The position numbers and the translations under genes were made by a program. Source: Cyclaneusma minus (lineage: Eukaryota > Ascomycota > Leotiomycetes > Marthamycetales > Marthamycetaceae). Taken from it: DNA of 64,000 bases. Where the stretch lies: assembly GCA_037179335.1 (NCBI GenBank), contig JAKZHN010000044.1, positions 186,001-250,000 on the forward strand, in the 5' to 3' direction. This document shows, piece after piece, positions 1 through 10,662 of the stretch. Numbering within the stretch: position 1 is the stretch's first letter; each line of letters opens with the position of its first letter. Under the pieces are notes generated by a model that was given only the letters and a program-made list of their open reading frames with translations, was not told the DNA's origin and ran no database searches.

Positions 1-1
1 A

Positions 2-2083
2 TACACCGCGCGCAACTTCAGCTACCTGGTCGGGCTCGAGTCTCCGGAGCCTTTAGCCAACCTGTACACCCGCTCATACTTCCGCGCAACATGGGTCATC
101 ACCGCAATGGATGCTGGCTTTTGGACCGCCATGAAGATAAAGAGGAAATGGCTGAGAGATCTTTTGGGCATAATCTTCACCGGCTACTATCTCATTGCGG
201 CTGAGCAGGCCGACGAGAAGGTACGGAAGGTTAGAGGTGCGCTGACAGTGGAGCACCTCCGCATAAGCTGGAACAAGGGACGTGAGTCCCCCTATCTGGC
301 TTTCGTCCAGAAGCTGCTTCGCCCAAAGTTCATGAAATATCCGCCCAGGGCAATCAGAATTCCCAGGCCATCGAACAGCGATTACAAGGAGCCTGTCAGT
401 GGCTGGCTATTTTTCGACGGTCCTCTATCGGCTCTTAAAGAGCATAAAAAACTCGTCCTAGATATTCCTGGTGGTGGATTCGTTGCCATGGACCCAAGGA
501 CAAACGATGATAAGTTGTTTGCTTGGGCTGGGAAGACTGGTCTCCCAGTGCTGAGCCTCGATTACAAGAAGGCCCCGGAATACCCTTACCCCTACGCTCT
601 CAACGAATGCTATGATGTCTATCGTACCATCATCGCCAGCCGAGGACGCTGTATAGGTTTCAGCGGAGAAGTCGTGCCCCAAATCGTCATGACCGGCGAC
701 AGTGCTGGAGGCAACCTCGCCACGGCAACGGTCCTCATGATAATCGAGAGTGGGTCAAGCCTGACCCGGGAGCGTCAGGGTCAAGTCAAGCTACCTGTCC
801 CGGACGGTCTTATCCTCATATACCCCGGTCTCGACTTGAATATCAGTAATTGGATTTCGGATGACGAAATGTCTCTCATCCAAGACCGCCGAATGCGAAA
901 GACGAATGCCCCCGTCATCCGTCGGAAAAGCAGGCAATATGATGAGTTGACGAATACTCCTCATCACTCGGAGGATGAGGCGTCGCCTCCTGCGGCTCAA
1001 GACAAAACCAAAACCCAATCGTCCGCCCCTCCATCTAAACCAGACGATGCACTCGAATTTTCTATCGGCACGCCCCCTGAGCTTACTGCTTCTCCTGAGC
1101 AAGAGCGTACCGATCCTGTGCAAGAGCGTACTTCTCCCGCTCCGGAACGTGCCTCCGAAATTGAAAAGCAGGGACCTAGAAAGTCACCCTCTCATCATCC
1201 ACGACAACTCACGACCCGCCTTACAATGTCCTCTATGATGTCCTATTTCCATGACCGCGTGCTGGCCCCAGAAATGATGCGGTCTATGATCATTCTCTAT
1301 ATCGGGCCTCACAACCGTCCCGACTTTTCGAAAGACTACCTTCTGTCTCCAATTCTGGCCCCTGACTCTCTCTTATGCCAGTTCCCCAAAACGTATTTTA
1401 TCACGGGCGAGCGAGATCCTCTGATTGACGACACAGTCATATTCGCGGGAAAGCTAAAGCGTGCGAAGGCTGAAGCGCACGAAGCACGCCGGAAGAACGA
1501 CAAGAGCATAGGACCAGAATTTGACGACAGGGATGCAGTAGAGAGCTACTTGATTCCTGGCATCAGTCACGGCTTCCTTCAGTTTGCGGGCTGTTTTCCG
1601 GAAGGTTGGAACTACATATTCAAGTGCGGCAAGTGGATCCAGGAGATCTTCGAAGAATCAGATAGTAGAGAGCGAGAAAGCCATCGTCGGGTCAAAACGA
1701 ATGGAATTGTGCGTTCCGAAACACCGGCCGCGGGTTTCCGGAGACACTCCCGACAGGCGACAGAGAGCTCAGGCGAGGAGGACAGACCGCTGGAGATGAT
1801 GAGCATGTCGAAGATTCGAGAGAAGGAGCACAGCAGTGGCAGCTCGAATGCAGACGACGCGAAAAGGCGGAGAAAGGAGTTGCTAAGACAGGAGTTCCGG
1901 CAGCGAGCCAACACGGACTTCACGCGGCCGAATGTGAAAGAGAGAAAGAATGCGAAGCTTGGGAAAAGGCAGAAGAGCATGGTCAGTTTGGCGAGCAATG
2001 ATGATCTATTGGGGAGGAGGATGCTGGGACTGACGGGGTCTTTGATGGGCGAGCCGGAAGAAGGCTCGAATGGTGCGTCGTAG
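2..2083 (+). CDS. Hormone-sensitive-lipase-like alpha/beta hydrolase (5' partial)
   Basis: The reading frame is open from the first bases, so the true start lies upstream; the first in-frame ATG is at 107, giving 658 residues. Numbered from that ATG, the protein has an oxyanion-type IPGGGF motif near residue 124, the nucleophile elbow GDSAGG with Ser199, an Asp in GERDPLIDD (Asp437) and a His in ISHGFLQF (His488). This is the Ser-Asp-His order of the HSL/alpha-beta hydrolase-3 family, and fungal members often have P in place of H in HGGG. An insert of roughly 110 polar, Pro/Ser/Glu-rich residues (about 265-375) splits the fold, and the last ~130 residues are charged and probably disordered. 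The substrate (acylglycerol or steryl ester) cannot be told from sequence. There is no intron in the visible part. Confidence 0.85.
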   Translation, partial: YTARNFSYLVGLESPEPLANLYTRSYFRATWVITAMDAGFWTAMKIKRKWLRDLLGIIFTGYYLIAAEQADEKVRKVRGALTVEHLRISWNKGRESPYLAFVQKLLRPKFMKYPPRAIRIPRPSNSDYKEPVSGWLFFDGPLSALKEHKKLVLDIPGGGFVAMDPRTNDDKLFAWAGKTGLPVLSLDYKKAPEYPYPYALNECYDVYRTIIASRGRCIGFSGEVVPQIVMTGDSAGGNLATATVLMIIESGSSLTRERQGQVKLPVPDGLILIYPGLDLNISNWISDDEMSLIQDRRMRKTNAPVIRRKSRQYDELTNTPHHSEDEASPPAAQDKTKTQSSAPPSKPDDALEFSIGTPPELTASPEQERTDPVQERTSPAPERASEIEKQGPRKSPSHHPRQLTTRLTMSSMMSYFHDRVLAPEMMRSMIILYIGPHNRPDFSKDYLLSPILAPDSLLCQFPKTYFITGERDPLIDDTVIFAGKLKRAKAEAHEARRKNDKSIGPEFDDRDAVESYLIPGISHGFLQFAGCFPEGWNYIFKCGKWIQEIFEESDSRERESHRRVKTNGIVRSETPAAGFRRHSRQATESSGEEDRPLEMMSMSKIREKEHSSGSSNADDAKRRRKELLRQEFRQRANTDFTRPNVKERKNAKLGKRQKSMVSLASNDDLLGRRMLGLTGSLMGEPEEGSNGAS

Positions 2084-3621
2084 ATGTTTTTTGGATGATG
2101 GTTTTGGAAAGCTTGCGTGTATTCTTGGCATAGCGGTCTTAGATACAAAACTCGACCACTAAATCTGTCGTGGCACAGTGTAGCATAAATGCGATGCAGT
2201 ATATGAAACAAGTAATTTTGAAACATCCGCCCTCAGTGGCATGTGTGATTAGCTTTCTTTTCTGTAAATGGGGGTTCAGACGTGGACGAGCATAAGAAGT
2301 CCCGGGTTCAATTGCCAGTCAAGCGAAGAGATTTTGTATGGAATTGTTTGCTGTCGAGCAGTTGCTTTGTAGTAGAGTGAAGGAGGAAGACACGCGATGC
2401 TTTTTCATTAGTAGTATACGACGCCGACCTATGGCTTAAGGGTCTTGCACCGAGAATCTTCACATCCATAACAAACCGACAAGGCTGCCATCGGGCAGCT
2501 CCAGAACCCGTCATCTTACTTCGAATTCGCGCTTGCGGGCAGCTCCAAATGAAAGCTCACCCCCGTTATCTGAATCTTGACTCTAATTCCATCGAACTAA
2601 TAAGCCTCAAGCAACGAAGTTGCTTGTCATCGTCACAAGGCCGTACTACGGCTTCCTTCGGTCCTCCTGCAACAAACGTCTCGAAATCAGCCATTCCTCC
2701 TTCGCGATTGCCCTGCACGTTGGAGCCAACATATCGACCTTGGGTCCTCTTGCCAACAAACGTCCCGAAATCAGCCAACTGCTTCCTTGGGTTGCAGAGG
2801 AGGAGGAGGTACAGGGCAGCTTCTGTTTCCAGCAACCCCCGTTGGTTTCGCTGGTTCGGTTGTCGAAGAGACGGTTGTCGAAGGGAGAGCGGAAGAAGAC
2901 CAGGCAGGCCTTAAAAAAATACAATTATCAAAAATAAAACAAAATCACCCTTTTTTTTGGCTTGGCTTTAAAATTTGCTTTTTATGTAATTTCGTCCAAT
3001 TGAAATTATGTTTTATCCGCAAAAATATCTATCCGCCCTGCCACACTGGGAGCTACAAACCAAGAACCTATCTTAGTCCCAGACGTTAGGGAACCGCGTT
3101 TCCTCCACCAAGCAAAGGTGTAATCATGGCTCTCTGGTTGAGCCCCAGAGAAGGCGTGTAGATTAGAATTGTTTGTCTCAGTGTATTGTTCACCGATTAT
3201 TGTCGAGATATCTTTTATCCAGAATCAATATATTTTCGGATATGCATTCCGAACATAAATAATGAATCTGCTGCTTACCGTTGGCATACAGGAAAACCTG
3301 TTATACTTTATTTGCATAAAATTCCTTGGTACACTGTTACGCAAATACGCAGGTTTTCCTATATGTGTCTTGAAAGTGAGAAGCCGTGTGCCCCTTTGTC
3401 AGAATGGAGATTTCTTGAGACAAGGACCTCGCAAGTCGCTCGTTTCGACTTCGAGCCAGAGCTCTACTCGAATGCAGAAGCCAAAAAGGAGAGGACATCC
3501 GCTGTCTCACTTGTCTTCCGGGAGCAGACACATGATCCGGAAGCTTGGAGACTGCGAGACTCCGAGCAGTCATGTCATCGTCGGCGTCGTCGATTCCGGT
3601 TTCTCGCCATACCAGGTGATA
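2084..3621. other. Intergenic spacer with a dispersed repeat and AT-rich stretch
   Basis: No convincing gene. Positions about 2668-2800 hold two copies of a motif containing GAAATCAGCCA that recurs upstream of the MLH3 gene near 47030-47090. An A/T-rich tract with short poly-A and poly-T runs follows at about 2915-3010. Open frames on both strands here have no family resemblance. Confidence 0.5.
2668..2800 (+). repeat. Dispersed repeat, copy 1 (related copy at ~47029-47115)
   Basis: The stretch contains two internal units, at about 2671-2693 and 2753-2795, each reading like CAACAAACGTC(T/C)CGAAATCAG. The second continues through CCAACTGCTTCCTTGGGT. The reverse complement of 47044-47083 reads nearly the same with a few transitions. 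The element type is unknown. Confidence 0.55.
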
Positions 3622-4614
3622 TCACATGTAGCCCATCCTCCGAGCCTCCGCTTCCAGCTCCCGGTCTTCATTCGCCATCATTTTGCCCACCTTCTTCGAA
3701 AACTTCCTCACGTTACCCTCTAATTCCTGTCGCTCCTTCTGCGGAATGGGACTTCCAGCTGCTGACGTTTGAGATGAATCAATATGCCAGGACCAAGCTT
3801 CCAGCTCACGAATTGGTCCGTTTTTGCCAGGTTTATTGTTATCGTTAAGCTGGAGCCGGTTGGCAGTCACTCCCAGCTCGTGATCGATCCATCGTCTAAT
3901 TTGGTCGTAAATGTCGTGAGCCCAACCCTCAACGTCTATTAGCTTTTTACACCAGTCGGAGCCAAGCCCAGTCTCATCGCCGAGCTTCCAGTTAGAAACA
4001 AAAACCAAGTTCAGCTTCTTCAAGGAACGCAGTGGTTGTAAGCCGATGTGAAGCAGAAGAATGAGCATCTCAGCGCGCATACCAACGTCGATATACAAGT
4101 ACTCGATGTCCTCGAGTACCCAGGGTTTCTCGACAAAGAGATTGTCCTTGATGCCGGATCTTGATATGGCTTGTTTGCGGGCGCGGTAGTGGAAAGGCGA
4201 ACTACTTACCATGTCAGAGATATTCACTTTCTTAATGGGCATTGATGCCAATTTCGCATGTATGCGGAACGTACATCTGCAGGATTCGAATCGACTTCCA
4301 GCACTCCACAGGCATCTGCAGCAATGCCTTTTAATTAAGCCTTGTCTCGTAGAAGTGGCGAAGGATTTCATTGATAATGGTTCTTTCATCTTTCGTCACT
4401 TCCATCAAACTGAGGAGACCTTTGAGGTTGCTGCAGTGTCGGGGTGGCAGACGCAGTCTTCGAGACAAGATTCGAGAATGAGGGCATGGATCCGATCTCG
4501 ATGCTCAGGTGAGAGCTTCTTGAAGAGTAGGACGACATTGCTGGTGGGAAGCTTGCTGAAGTGAGGTTCGTCGATGGAAGACTGGCCGGTGGAACGCTCG
4601 CTGATGGATTGCAT
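3622..4614 (-). pseudogene. Hypothetical protein gene with shifting frames, probably broken
   Basis: Protein-like sequence continues along this strand but changes frame at least twice. From an ATG at 4614 it reads an F-box-like start, including LSPEHRDRIHALILE. At about 4415 the sensible frame shifts to GLLSLMEVTKDERTIINEIL and then meets a stop at about 4336. It continues after the stop (ALLQMPVECWKSIRILQMY), shifts again near 4260, and runs to 3622 in a third frame with WVLEDIEYLYIDVG and a charged C-terminus. A GTAAGT at about 4210 could be one genuine intron donor. No ordinary 45-100 nt introns explain the other shifts. I do not recognise the family. It may be a decaying gene or a region with sequencing indels. 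Confidence 0.4.
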
Positions 4615-5704
4615 GTTGGCAGATTGGGGTTTTTTCCTAGGGCGCGTGTTGGGTGTGTGAGGAGGAGAGGAGAGATGCCGGAGCGGTCGGTGAGGTGAAG
4701 TACGAGGGGTAATGGCTCTCAGGTTTTGGCGGGAGAGAGGAAAGGAGGCATTGATCGAAGAAGTTCTCTTTCGCGAAAGTGATAGTACTGTATGCAAGGT
4801 CGAGCAAAAAAAGTCGAAATCTCTCCATCGTTTTTATCAAAAGGCAAGAGATACAAGAGAGCTATCAAACGAAGCCAAAATCCTCAAAAACGGGTGTGAT
4901 TTGATGGTATAGCGTGAAAAAGTAGGAAGGGTAGTCTCTTTGTTCTCATTGAGACCATTCGAGGGGGCGAACTCATGGAGTCATGATGTGCAACAAAAAA
5001 GAGAATAGAAAAGCTCAATGATCACTTAATGATCTCCCAAAAGCTCCTTTCGATTATTGGAAAATGGATAGTAATGCTGAGAGTGTCTTGATTCTCACTG
5101 CTAGGTAGAATGCCGACGAATGGGTACAAGGAAACAGGGACTGACTCGATGACTTGTGTAGGGTAGCTATTCCACTTCCTTGTGACTTGAATATTGCTTG
5201 ATAATTACCTGGGACAGAGAAAGTAGCCTCTCTCACTCAACTGAGCAAGAAGTACGGATAGGGGCTCACCAGAACGATTGATATTCCACCAAATTTCCCC
5301 TCTCCACAAAAGTTCATAGTGCACTGCATACCATGTCCAGATGGCTTCAAGTTCTGAGGCTCACACAGTACATGTAGTAGTTAGCCAAGCTAGAGACTGC
5401 CGTGCGCCCTGCAGGTCTCGGGTCGTACGATCTCAGAGGTAGTCTCCGGTGATTGGTGGGCCGTGGGCTGAGATGCAGGGACTTATCCGCGATGGTGGCG
5501 CGACACTTTCGCTGCCCGCCGATCGCTCAATAGCTCGCGATAAACTTTAAACTTCAGCTCTCCGCCAGATTATCCCTTCTCCCATTGACTTTGATCGGAC
5601 TGTTTCAACTACAGATCGCGCGCTCCTAGAACCCACCTAGCTCCGTCGCTTTCATCGAACTCGCTGCATTTGCCCCGACTCGACTCCCAGACAATCGATT
5701 TCCT
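4615..5704. promoter_or_regulatory. Spacer holding the ERG1 promoter
   Basis: No gene seen. The stretch upstream of ERG1 has an inverted CCAAT box at about 5452-5456 directly next to an ATCACC half-site (reverse strand, 5449-5454). CCAAT boxes and ATCAC-type elements are typical of sterol-regulated promoters, but this match is partial. A TCGTACGA palindrome lies at 5423-5430. Confidence 0.3.
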
Positions 5705-7195
5705 ATGACGGCCACCATCCCATCCAGCGATCCGCGAGAGCAGAGAAGACGCCTCTACCACGAAGCCGATGTCGTCGTAGTGGGCGCCGGCGTCTTTGGA
5801 TGCGCCGCTGCTTTTGCTCTGGCCCGCCAGGGTCGCAGTGTCATTCTTCTCGAACGATGGCTCAAAGAGCCTGATCGCATTGTCGGCGAGCTGCTCCAAC
5901 CTGGCGGCGTCTCCGCTCTCGAGAAACTGGGACTGGGCCATTGTCTGGAGGGAATTGATGCTATCAAAGTGAGGGGTTACGAAGTCATCTACTATGGCCA
6001 GCCGGTCAATATTCCATATCCTGAGAATGCTGGAAAGGCGATCAAGGGTGGGATGGGTATGAATGGGTCCGCGAACGAGAAGAGTAGCAGGCCGGTTGGT
6101 TGGAGTTTTCACCACGGGAAATTCATATCGAAGTTGAGGGAGGCTTGCGCCGCGGAACCAAATATCACCATCTTCGAAACCACCGTCACCGGTACCATTA
6201 CTAGCAACGACAGCCCCCAGGTGCTGGGTGTTACGGCGCAAACAGTCGATCCCAACTCTGGTGAGAAGGTCCCCGACTACTACTTCGGCCTCCTCACAAT
6301 CGTTGCCGATGGCTATGCCTCCATCTTCCGCAAACAATACATCAATCGTACCCCCGTAGTGAAGTCGAAGTTCTACGGCCTAGAATTAATCGACTGCCAA
6401 CTTCCCTCTCCCAACCACGGCCACGTCGTCCTCTCCTCCGCCTCCCCAGTCCTCCTCTACCAGATCGGAACCCACGAAACGCGCGCTCTCATCGACGTCC
6501 CAGAAAACCATCCTGCTGCCACTCCCGCAGCTGGTGGTATCAGAAACTATCTTCAGAATGTCGCCCTACCAGCTCTCCCCAAAGAAGTACAACCCTCCTT
6601 CATCGCCGCCCTCGAAAAGACCAAATTGCCTCGCAGCATGCCAAACTCTTGGCTTCCTCCATCGCAGCAAAGCACTCCCGGTGTTATCGTCCTAGGCGAT
6701 GCACACAACATGCGCCACCCGCTCACAGGCGGAGGCATGACTGTTGCCTTCAGCGACGCTCTGCTCCTCTCCAAGGTGCTTTCTCCAGAAAAGATTCCTA
6801 CATTCGCCGACTCAGGTGCGGTCTGCAAAGCCATGAAGTCGTTTCACTGGCAACGAAAAGGCATGACTAGCATTGTCAACATTCTCGCACAAGCCCTGTA
6901 CTCGCTATTCGCGGCCGAAGACCGACAGCTTGCCGTGCTGCAGAAGGGCTGTTTCCGCTACTTCCAGCGCGGAGGACAGTGTATTGACGGGCCAGTGGGA
7001 CTGCTGGGTGGTATTATCGAACGACCGATAGTGCTCGTGTACCACTTTTACAGTGTTGCGGCGCTGAGCATCTGGCTGTTGATCGCGGAGGGTGGCTTGC
7101 TGAAGCTGCCACTCAAAATAATCGAGGGGATTCAGGTATTCTGGAAGGCTTGTGTGGTGATATTGCCGTTCATCTTTGCAGAGATGAAGTGGTGA
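5705..7195 (+). CDS. ERG1: Squalene epoxidase (squalene monooxygenase)
   Basis: A 496-residue intronless gene. The enzyme converts squalene to 2,3-oxidosqualene in the endoplasmic reticulum, the first oxygen-requiring step of ergosterol synthesis and the target of allylamines such as terbinafine. The N-terminus carries the FAD dinucleotide motif VVGAGVFG (residues ~25-32), followed by LLQPGGVSALEKLGL. The FAD-ribityl motif GDAHNMRHPLTGGGM sits at about 331-345. The C-terminal third contains the family-typical FHWQRKG and CIDGPVGLLGG segments and hydrophobic stretches for membrane association. Length matches fungal ERG1 (about 480-500). The ATG at 5705 precedes the FAD fold by 20 residues, and no better upstream start exists. 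Confidence 0.96.
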   Translation: MTATIPSSDPREQRRRLYHEADVVVVGAGVFGCAAAFALARQGRSVILLERWLKEPDRIVGELLQPGGVSALEKLGLGHCLEGIDAIKVRGYEVIYYGQPVNIPYPENAGKAIKGGMGMNGSANEKSSRPVGWSFHHGKFISKLREACAAEPNITIFETTVTGTITSNDSPQVLGVTAQTVDPNSGEKVPDYYFGLLTIVADGYASIFRKQYINRTPVVKSKFYGLELIDCQLPSPNHGHVVLSSASPVLLYQIGTHETRALIDVPENHPAATPAAGGIRNYLQNVALPALPKEVQPSFIAALEKTKLPRSMPNSWLPPSQQSTPGVIVLGDAHNMRHPLTGGGMTVAFSDALLLSKVLSPEKIPTFADSGAVCKAMKSFHWQRKGMTSIVNILAQALYSLFAAEDRQLAVLQKGCFRYFQRGGQCIDGPVGLLGGIIERPIVLVYHFYSVAALSIWLLIAEGGLLKLPLKIIEGIQVFWKACVVILPFIFAEMKW

Positions 7196-7652
7196 GGTTC
7201 GCGTTATGAGACGATGGCGAAATGCATAGCATGCGATAGATAGTAATTTTTAATGATGCTGAGCTCATTGGAGCTCAATGCGCTTAGCAATGCGCCTAAA
7301 TACAAGTAAATGTGAAAAATAGGGGCTGCGGTCCAATTGCTGATATGTTCCGTGTCAGCCTTGCAGATGCGACCACCAACTTGTTGAACTTGGAGCAGTC
7401 GACGATATGAGAGCAAAATTACCCCTGAAGACGAAGCACACACAAATGCAGTCTCGAGCTGCGTAATGCAGCGTTCGCAAGTCTAGATTTTCTCTTCGCA
7501 TGTCTTCGTATTCCATTCCAAGGACACGTGGAGCTCACTTCGAATGAGACTCTGCCGAGCCTCTGATAAACTCAACTGCTCGACTCCATGTCGCGCAGTC
7601 GCGAAAGACGTTGATCTGTCCACTGGCCATTGATTGACCAACAGCGTCGACC
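7196..7652. other. Short spacer between ERG1 and ALG5
   Basis: ERG1 3' flank and ALG5 promoter. Nothing else recognised. Confidence 0.4.
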
Positions 7653-9196
7653 ATGGCAGGCCTCAAGATCATAGACTTCCCCGTCCAGCTCTCCAGCTTG
7701 CTGTACGACTTCATCACCACCGCTCCCCTCTCGATGCTCTTCCTGCTTCTCGTCTCCGGCCTCTCCCTCGCCGGTCTGCTAGTAAGCTATTCTCATCCCC
7801 TCCAATCAATTCCCTACCAATCGCAAACCAGTGTAGTAACTAATCACAGCTCTACCTGGCCGTCTTCATCCTCGCGCCCACCCCGCGCCATCCCCTCCCA
7901 TCCGAGAAATCCTACATCACAACCCAACCCTCTGGCAAAATCTCCTCTCCCCAGCCCCTCCCAGACTGGCACGCATCATGGCTCGCCCACCGAACCGCCA
8001 TGCAGGAAAAAGGCGACTTCAGCGAGACGACCGTCGGCTACATCGAAGCCCCCACTCTCGCCATGAGCGTCGTCATCCCCGCTTACAACGAAGAACAACG
8101 TCTCGTGGAAATGCTCGACGAAGCTGTCGACTATCTCGATGACGCATTCGGTCGACCAGTCACCGCGCTTTCTGAAAAGAACGCGAATGCTGCTACTACC
8201 ACTGCCACGTCCACCGATTCCCTCTATCCGAAAAAGACAGGCGCAAACGAGCGATCTCGATCGCGGTCTGCAAATCGGCGCAAAAGAACTCCTAAGAATG
8301 CGCAGGGTCTGTCGGGCTATGAGATTATATTAGTCAATGACGGATCGAGAGACTCGACGGTTTCCGTAGCGCTGAAATTCGCGCAGGAGAAGGGCTTGCA
8401 CGATGTGCTGCGCATCGTAACGCTGCAAGAAAACCGCGGCAAAGGCGGAGCCGTGACACACGGTTTCCGCCATGTGCGCGGTGCCTATGCTGTATTCGCA
8501 GACGCGGATGGCGCGAGCAGATTTAGTGATTTGGGCAAGATGGTCGACGGATGTGATCGTGTGAGCGACGGTGCTGGGCGTGGTGTTGCGGTAGGCAGCA
8601 GGGCGCATTTAGTCGGCAGCGAGGCCGTCGTCAAGGTATGTGACGCGAAAATTCTTTGCTATTTTAACAGGACCGCATTTCCATCTCCTTTTTTTCTTTT
8701 ATTTTTTAACGGCTCTTGGTCCGCATAGGGAGGAGATGAAATTTATGATTGGTGCGATGATGTGGATGACGAGGACGATGAGACTGATGGCTCGGTACAG
8801 CGCTCAGCACTCCGGAACGCCCTGATGCATTCTTTCCACATGCTGTTGAAGATCTTGACACCGCCGGCAACAAGTCGTATTCGCGACACGCAGTGTGGAT
8901 TCAAGCTGTTTTCGCGAGCAGCGCTTCCGCATATTGTGCCGTATATGCATGCGGAGGGCTGGATCTTTGATGTGGAGATGCTGATGTTGGCTGAGAGTGC
9001 GCCGGCGAGTGTGGTGCTGGATGAGGAGGGGAATGAGGTGGGCATGAGTCCGGGGATTCGTGTGGCGGAGGTGCCGATTGGGTGGAAAGAGGTGGGAGGG
9101 AGTAAGCTCAATGTGGTTTGGGACAGTATTGGGATGGCGGTGGGTTTGGGAATTTTGAGACTTAGTTGGATGTTGGGAGTTTACAGGAAGAGGTAG
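7653..9196 (+). CDS. ALG5: Dolichyl-phosphate beta-glucosyltransferase
   Basis: Three exons (7653-7781, 7850-8635, 8729-9196), all phase 0, encode 460 residues. The first intron has a TAGTAAC/CTAATCAC branch region. The enzyme transfers glucose from UDP-Glc to dolichyl phosphate on the ER membrane, supplying the donor for the last sugars of the N-glycan precursor. The N-terminus is a hydrophobic anchor (residues ~25-52), followed by a GT-A family 2 domain: VVIPAYNEE, ILVNDGSRDST, ENRGKGGAV and FADADGA (the metal-binding aspartates). RDTQCGFKLF and the C-terminal EVPIGWKE follow. A low-complexity Ala/Thr/Ser/Arg insert of about 50 residues sits between VVIPAYNEE and the DGS motif, which explains the length relative to yeast (334). 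Confidence 0.95.
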
Positions 9197-9346
9197 GGGG
9201 AAGAGGCGATGGCGGAAAAGGGAAAAGAGATCGTCGAGGACCAAGTCGACCCGCAAAGATATCCTCCAATGAATTCCGCCTTCATACAGTTCGAGAACCC
9301 GGACGTCGCTCAAATGGCGGCTCAGACTGTCGGGGGATTGGTCTGA
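9197..9346 (+). pseudogene. Relic of a CSC1/DUF221-type channel loop
   Basis: Immediately after the ALG5 stop codon and in the same frame lie 49 open codons ending in TGA. They include EIVEDQVDPQRYPPMNSAFI and continue through QFENPDVAQMAAQTV. The NSAFIQF motif followed by an AAQ/AHMA segment is characteristic of the cytosolic loop of fungal CSC1/RSN1 (DUF221, OSCA) calcium-permeable channels. Nothing before or after continues that family, so this is a fragment, not a gene. A related fragment lies at 32989-33580 on the other strand. Family assignment is by recognition only. Confidence 0.5.
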
Positions 9347-10662
9347 TAAGAGTGTTTATTGCCAATATACACACAATTCTTTCAACAATTTCGAAAGTGT
9401 AAAGGAGGCAAGGGATGTTGATATCAGGACAGACAACCCCACTGCTCCTGTTTCTCGCATGAAGCCAGTTTTCTATGGATGCCTCATAACAGTAAATAAG
9501 ACATGAATAAAAGTCGTAGTGATGCAGGGCCCAAGGTCGAAGGTTACATGATACCCCTGAACAGTGAACCGTGGAAAATGAAATGGTCTTTCGTCAAGTC
9601 GGCAAAATCCTGTCGCTCAGGACTCGTTCTTGTCGCTTAGCGCTCCAGTATAACGTTTTTTTTTTTAAAAAAAGGAAATAAGCAACATCTTAGTAACCCT
9701 TATACACAAGCCCCTGGAACCCCAACACAGGCGTGTTATACACCAATGTGTCTGAAATCTCCAGCTCTATCAGCCTATACCAATCCCAACCCCCTTTGAC
9801 TACCAGATTACAAAACAACTTTTCCAGCCCCCGCCAGTCGACGTGCAACAAAACGTTGGGGCGGAGTAACCGGGGTAAAAGCATCATTTATGCTCGACCG
9901 CAGCCACGCGCCTAGTTTGTGAGAGCTCCGGCAACCTCGGGTGGAAACTTCCCAGGTGTACCACCGTTCAAACCCGCAGGTCATGGTCCCAATGTTTGGA
10001 CTTTCTTTCTCTAAAACCTCCCTTTCCCACCCTTTCTCCCTTTTTTGTTTTAGTTTTATGGTTGCCTCTGAGGTTCCGGACTTGGGCGAGATAAGGCGCC
10101 ATAAACTGATCCTCTCGGCTCGGGCAGTGGTATGGTAGATAGATTTCCAAAGTCTACAATAGGGGAATCGCTAGATCGCATCTGGAGTTTCGAAATCGCA
10201 TGTAAACTGAGCCTGTTTCTCCTAAGCCCTTTAGTTGGTAGTAACATAATAATCAGTATTTCTAATTATTGGAAATATATACACCTTACAAATAATTGAC
10301 AAATATTCAAGGAGAGAATATAAAACTAAAGCGGCAGCAGAACTATACGTAAATACCTTATGCATAATTTGTATGCGAACTAAAAATTCCAGATGCGATG
10401 TAGCGATTCCCTACAATATTCATGCATTTGAAAGTCATGTGTCAGTCGGATGCTAGGGCACTGATAAAGAGCAGGGTGTCTACAGATGGCCCGTTTAATG
10501 CTCCTCCGTGTGCTCCTGACATGTCAGCATCAGCCCAGACCTAGAACATTAGACATTTTAGTATTACTGTGTTATACAGTCTATTCTCTTCACAGCCCCG
10601 CCTCGTCCTATGTCTAAACCCCTTTCCAACGCCTCCCCCCTCCCATCCCCAATTTTAAAATA
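9347..10662. other. Spacer with a MITE
   Basis: Convergent 3' flanks of ALG5 and MIC12. Contains a T/A homopolymer patch at 9656-9674 and the MITE at 10154-10418. No gene recognised. Confidence 0.45.
10154..10418. mobile_element. MITE with 8-bp target-site duplication, hAT-like
   Basis: A ~249-bp element (10162-10410) with terminal inverted repeats. The left end begins GGGGAATCGCTAGATCGCAT. The right end, read on the other strand, begins GGAATCGCTACATCGCATCT. Over 27 bp only two positions differ. The perfect direct repeat CTACAATA flanks it at 10154-10161 and 10411-10418, as expected for an 8-bp target duplication (hAT-like; 7 bp is also possible because of the edge base). The interior is AT-rich with no coding capacity. 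A related truncated copy lies near 49260-49450. Confidence 0.8.

Noticed and set aside
2301..2330. tRNA B-box-like GGGTTCAATTGCC
   Set aside because: No matching A-box or acceptor stem can be drawn around it.
3186..3848. Plus-strand open frames of 150-220 codons
   Set aside because: They overlap the minus-strand broken gene and show no family signal.
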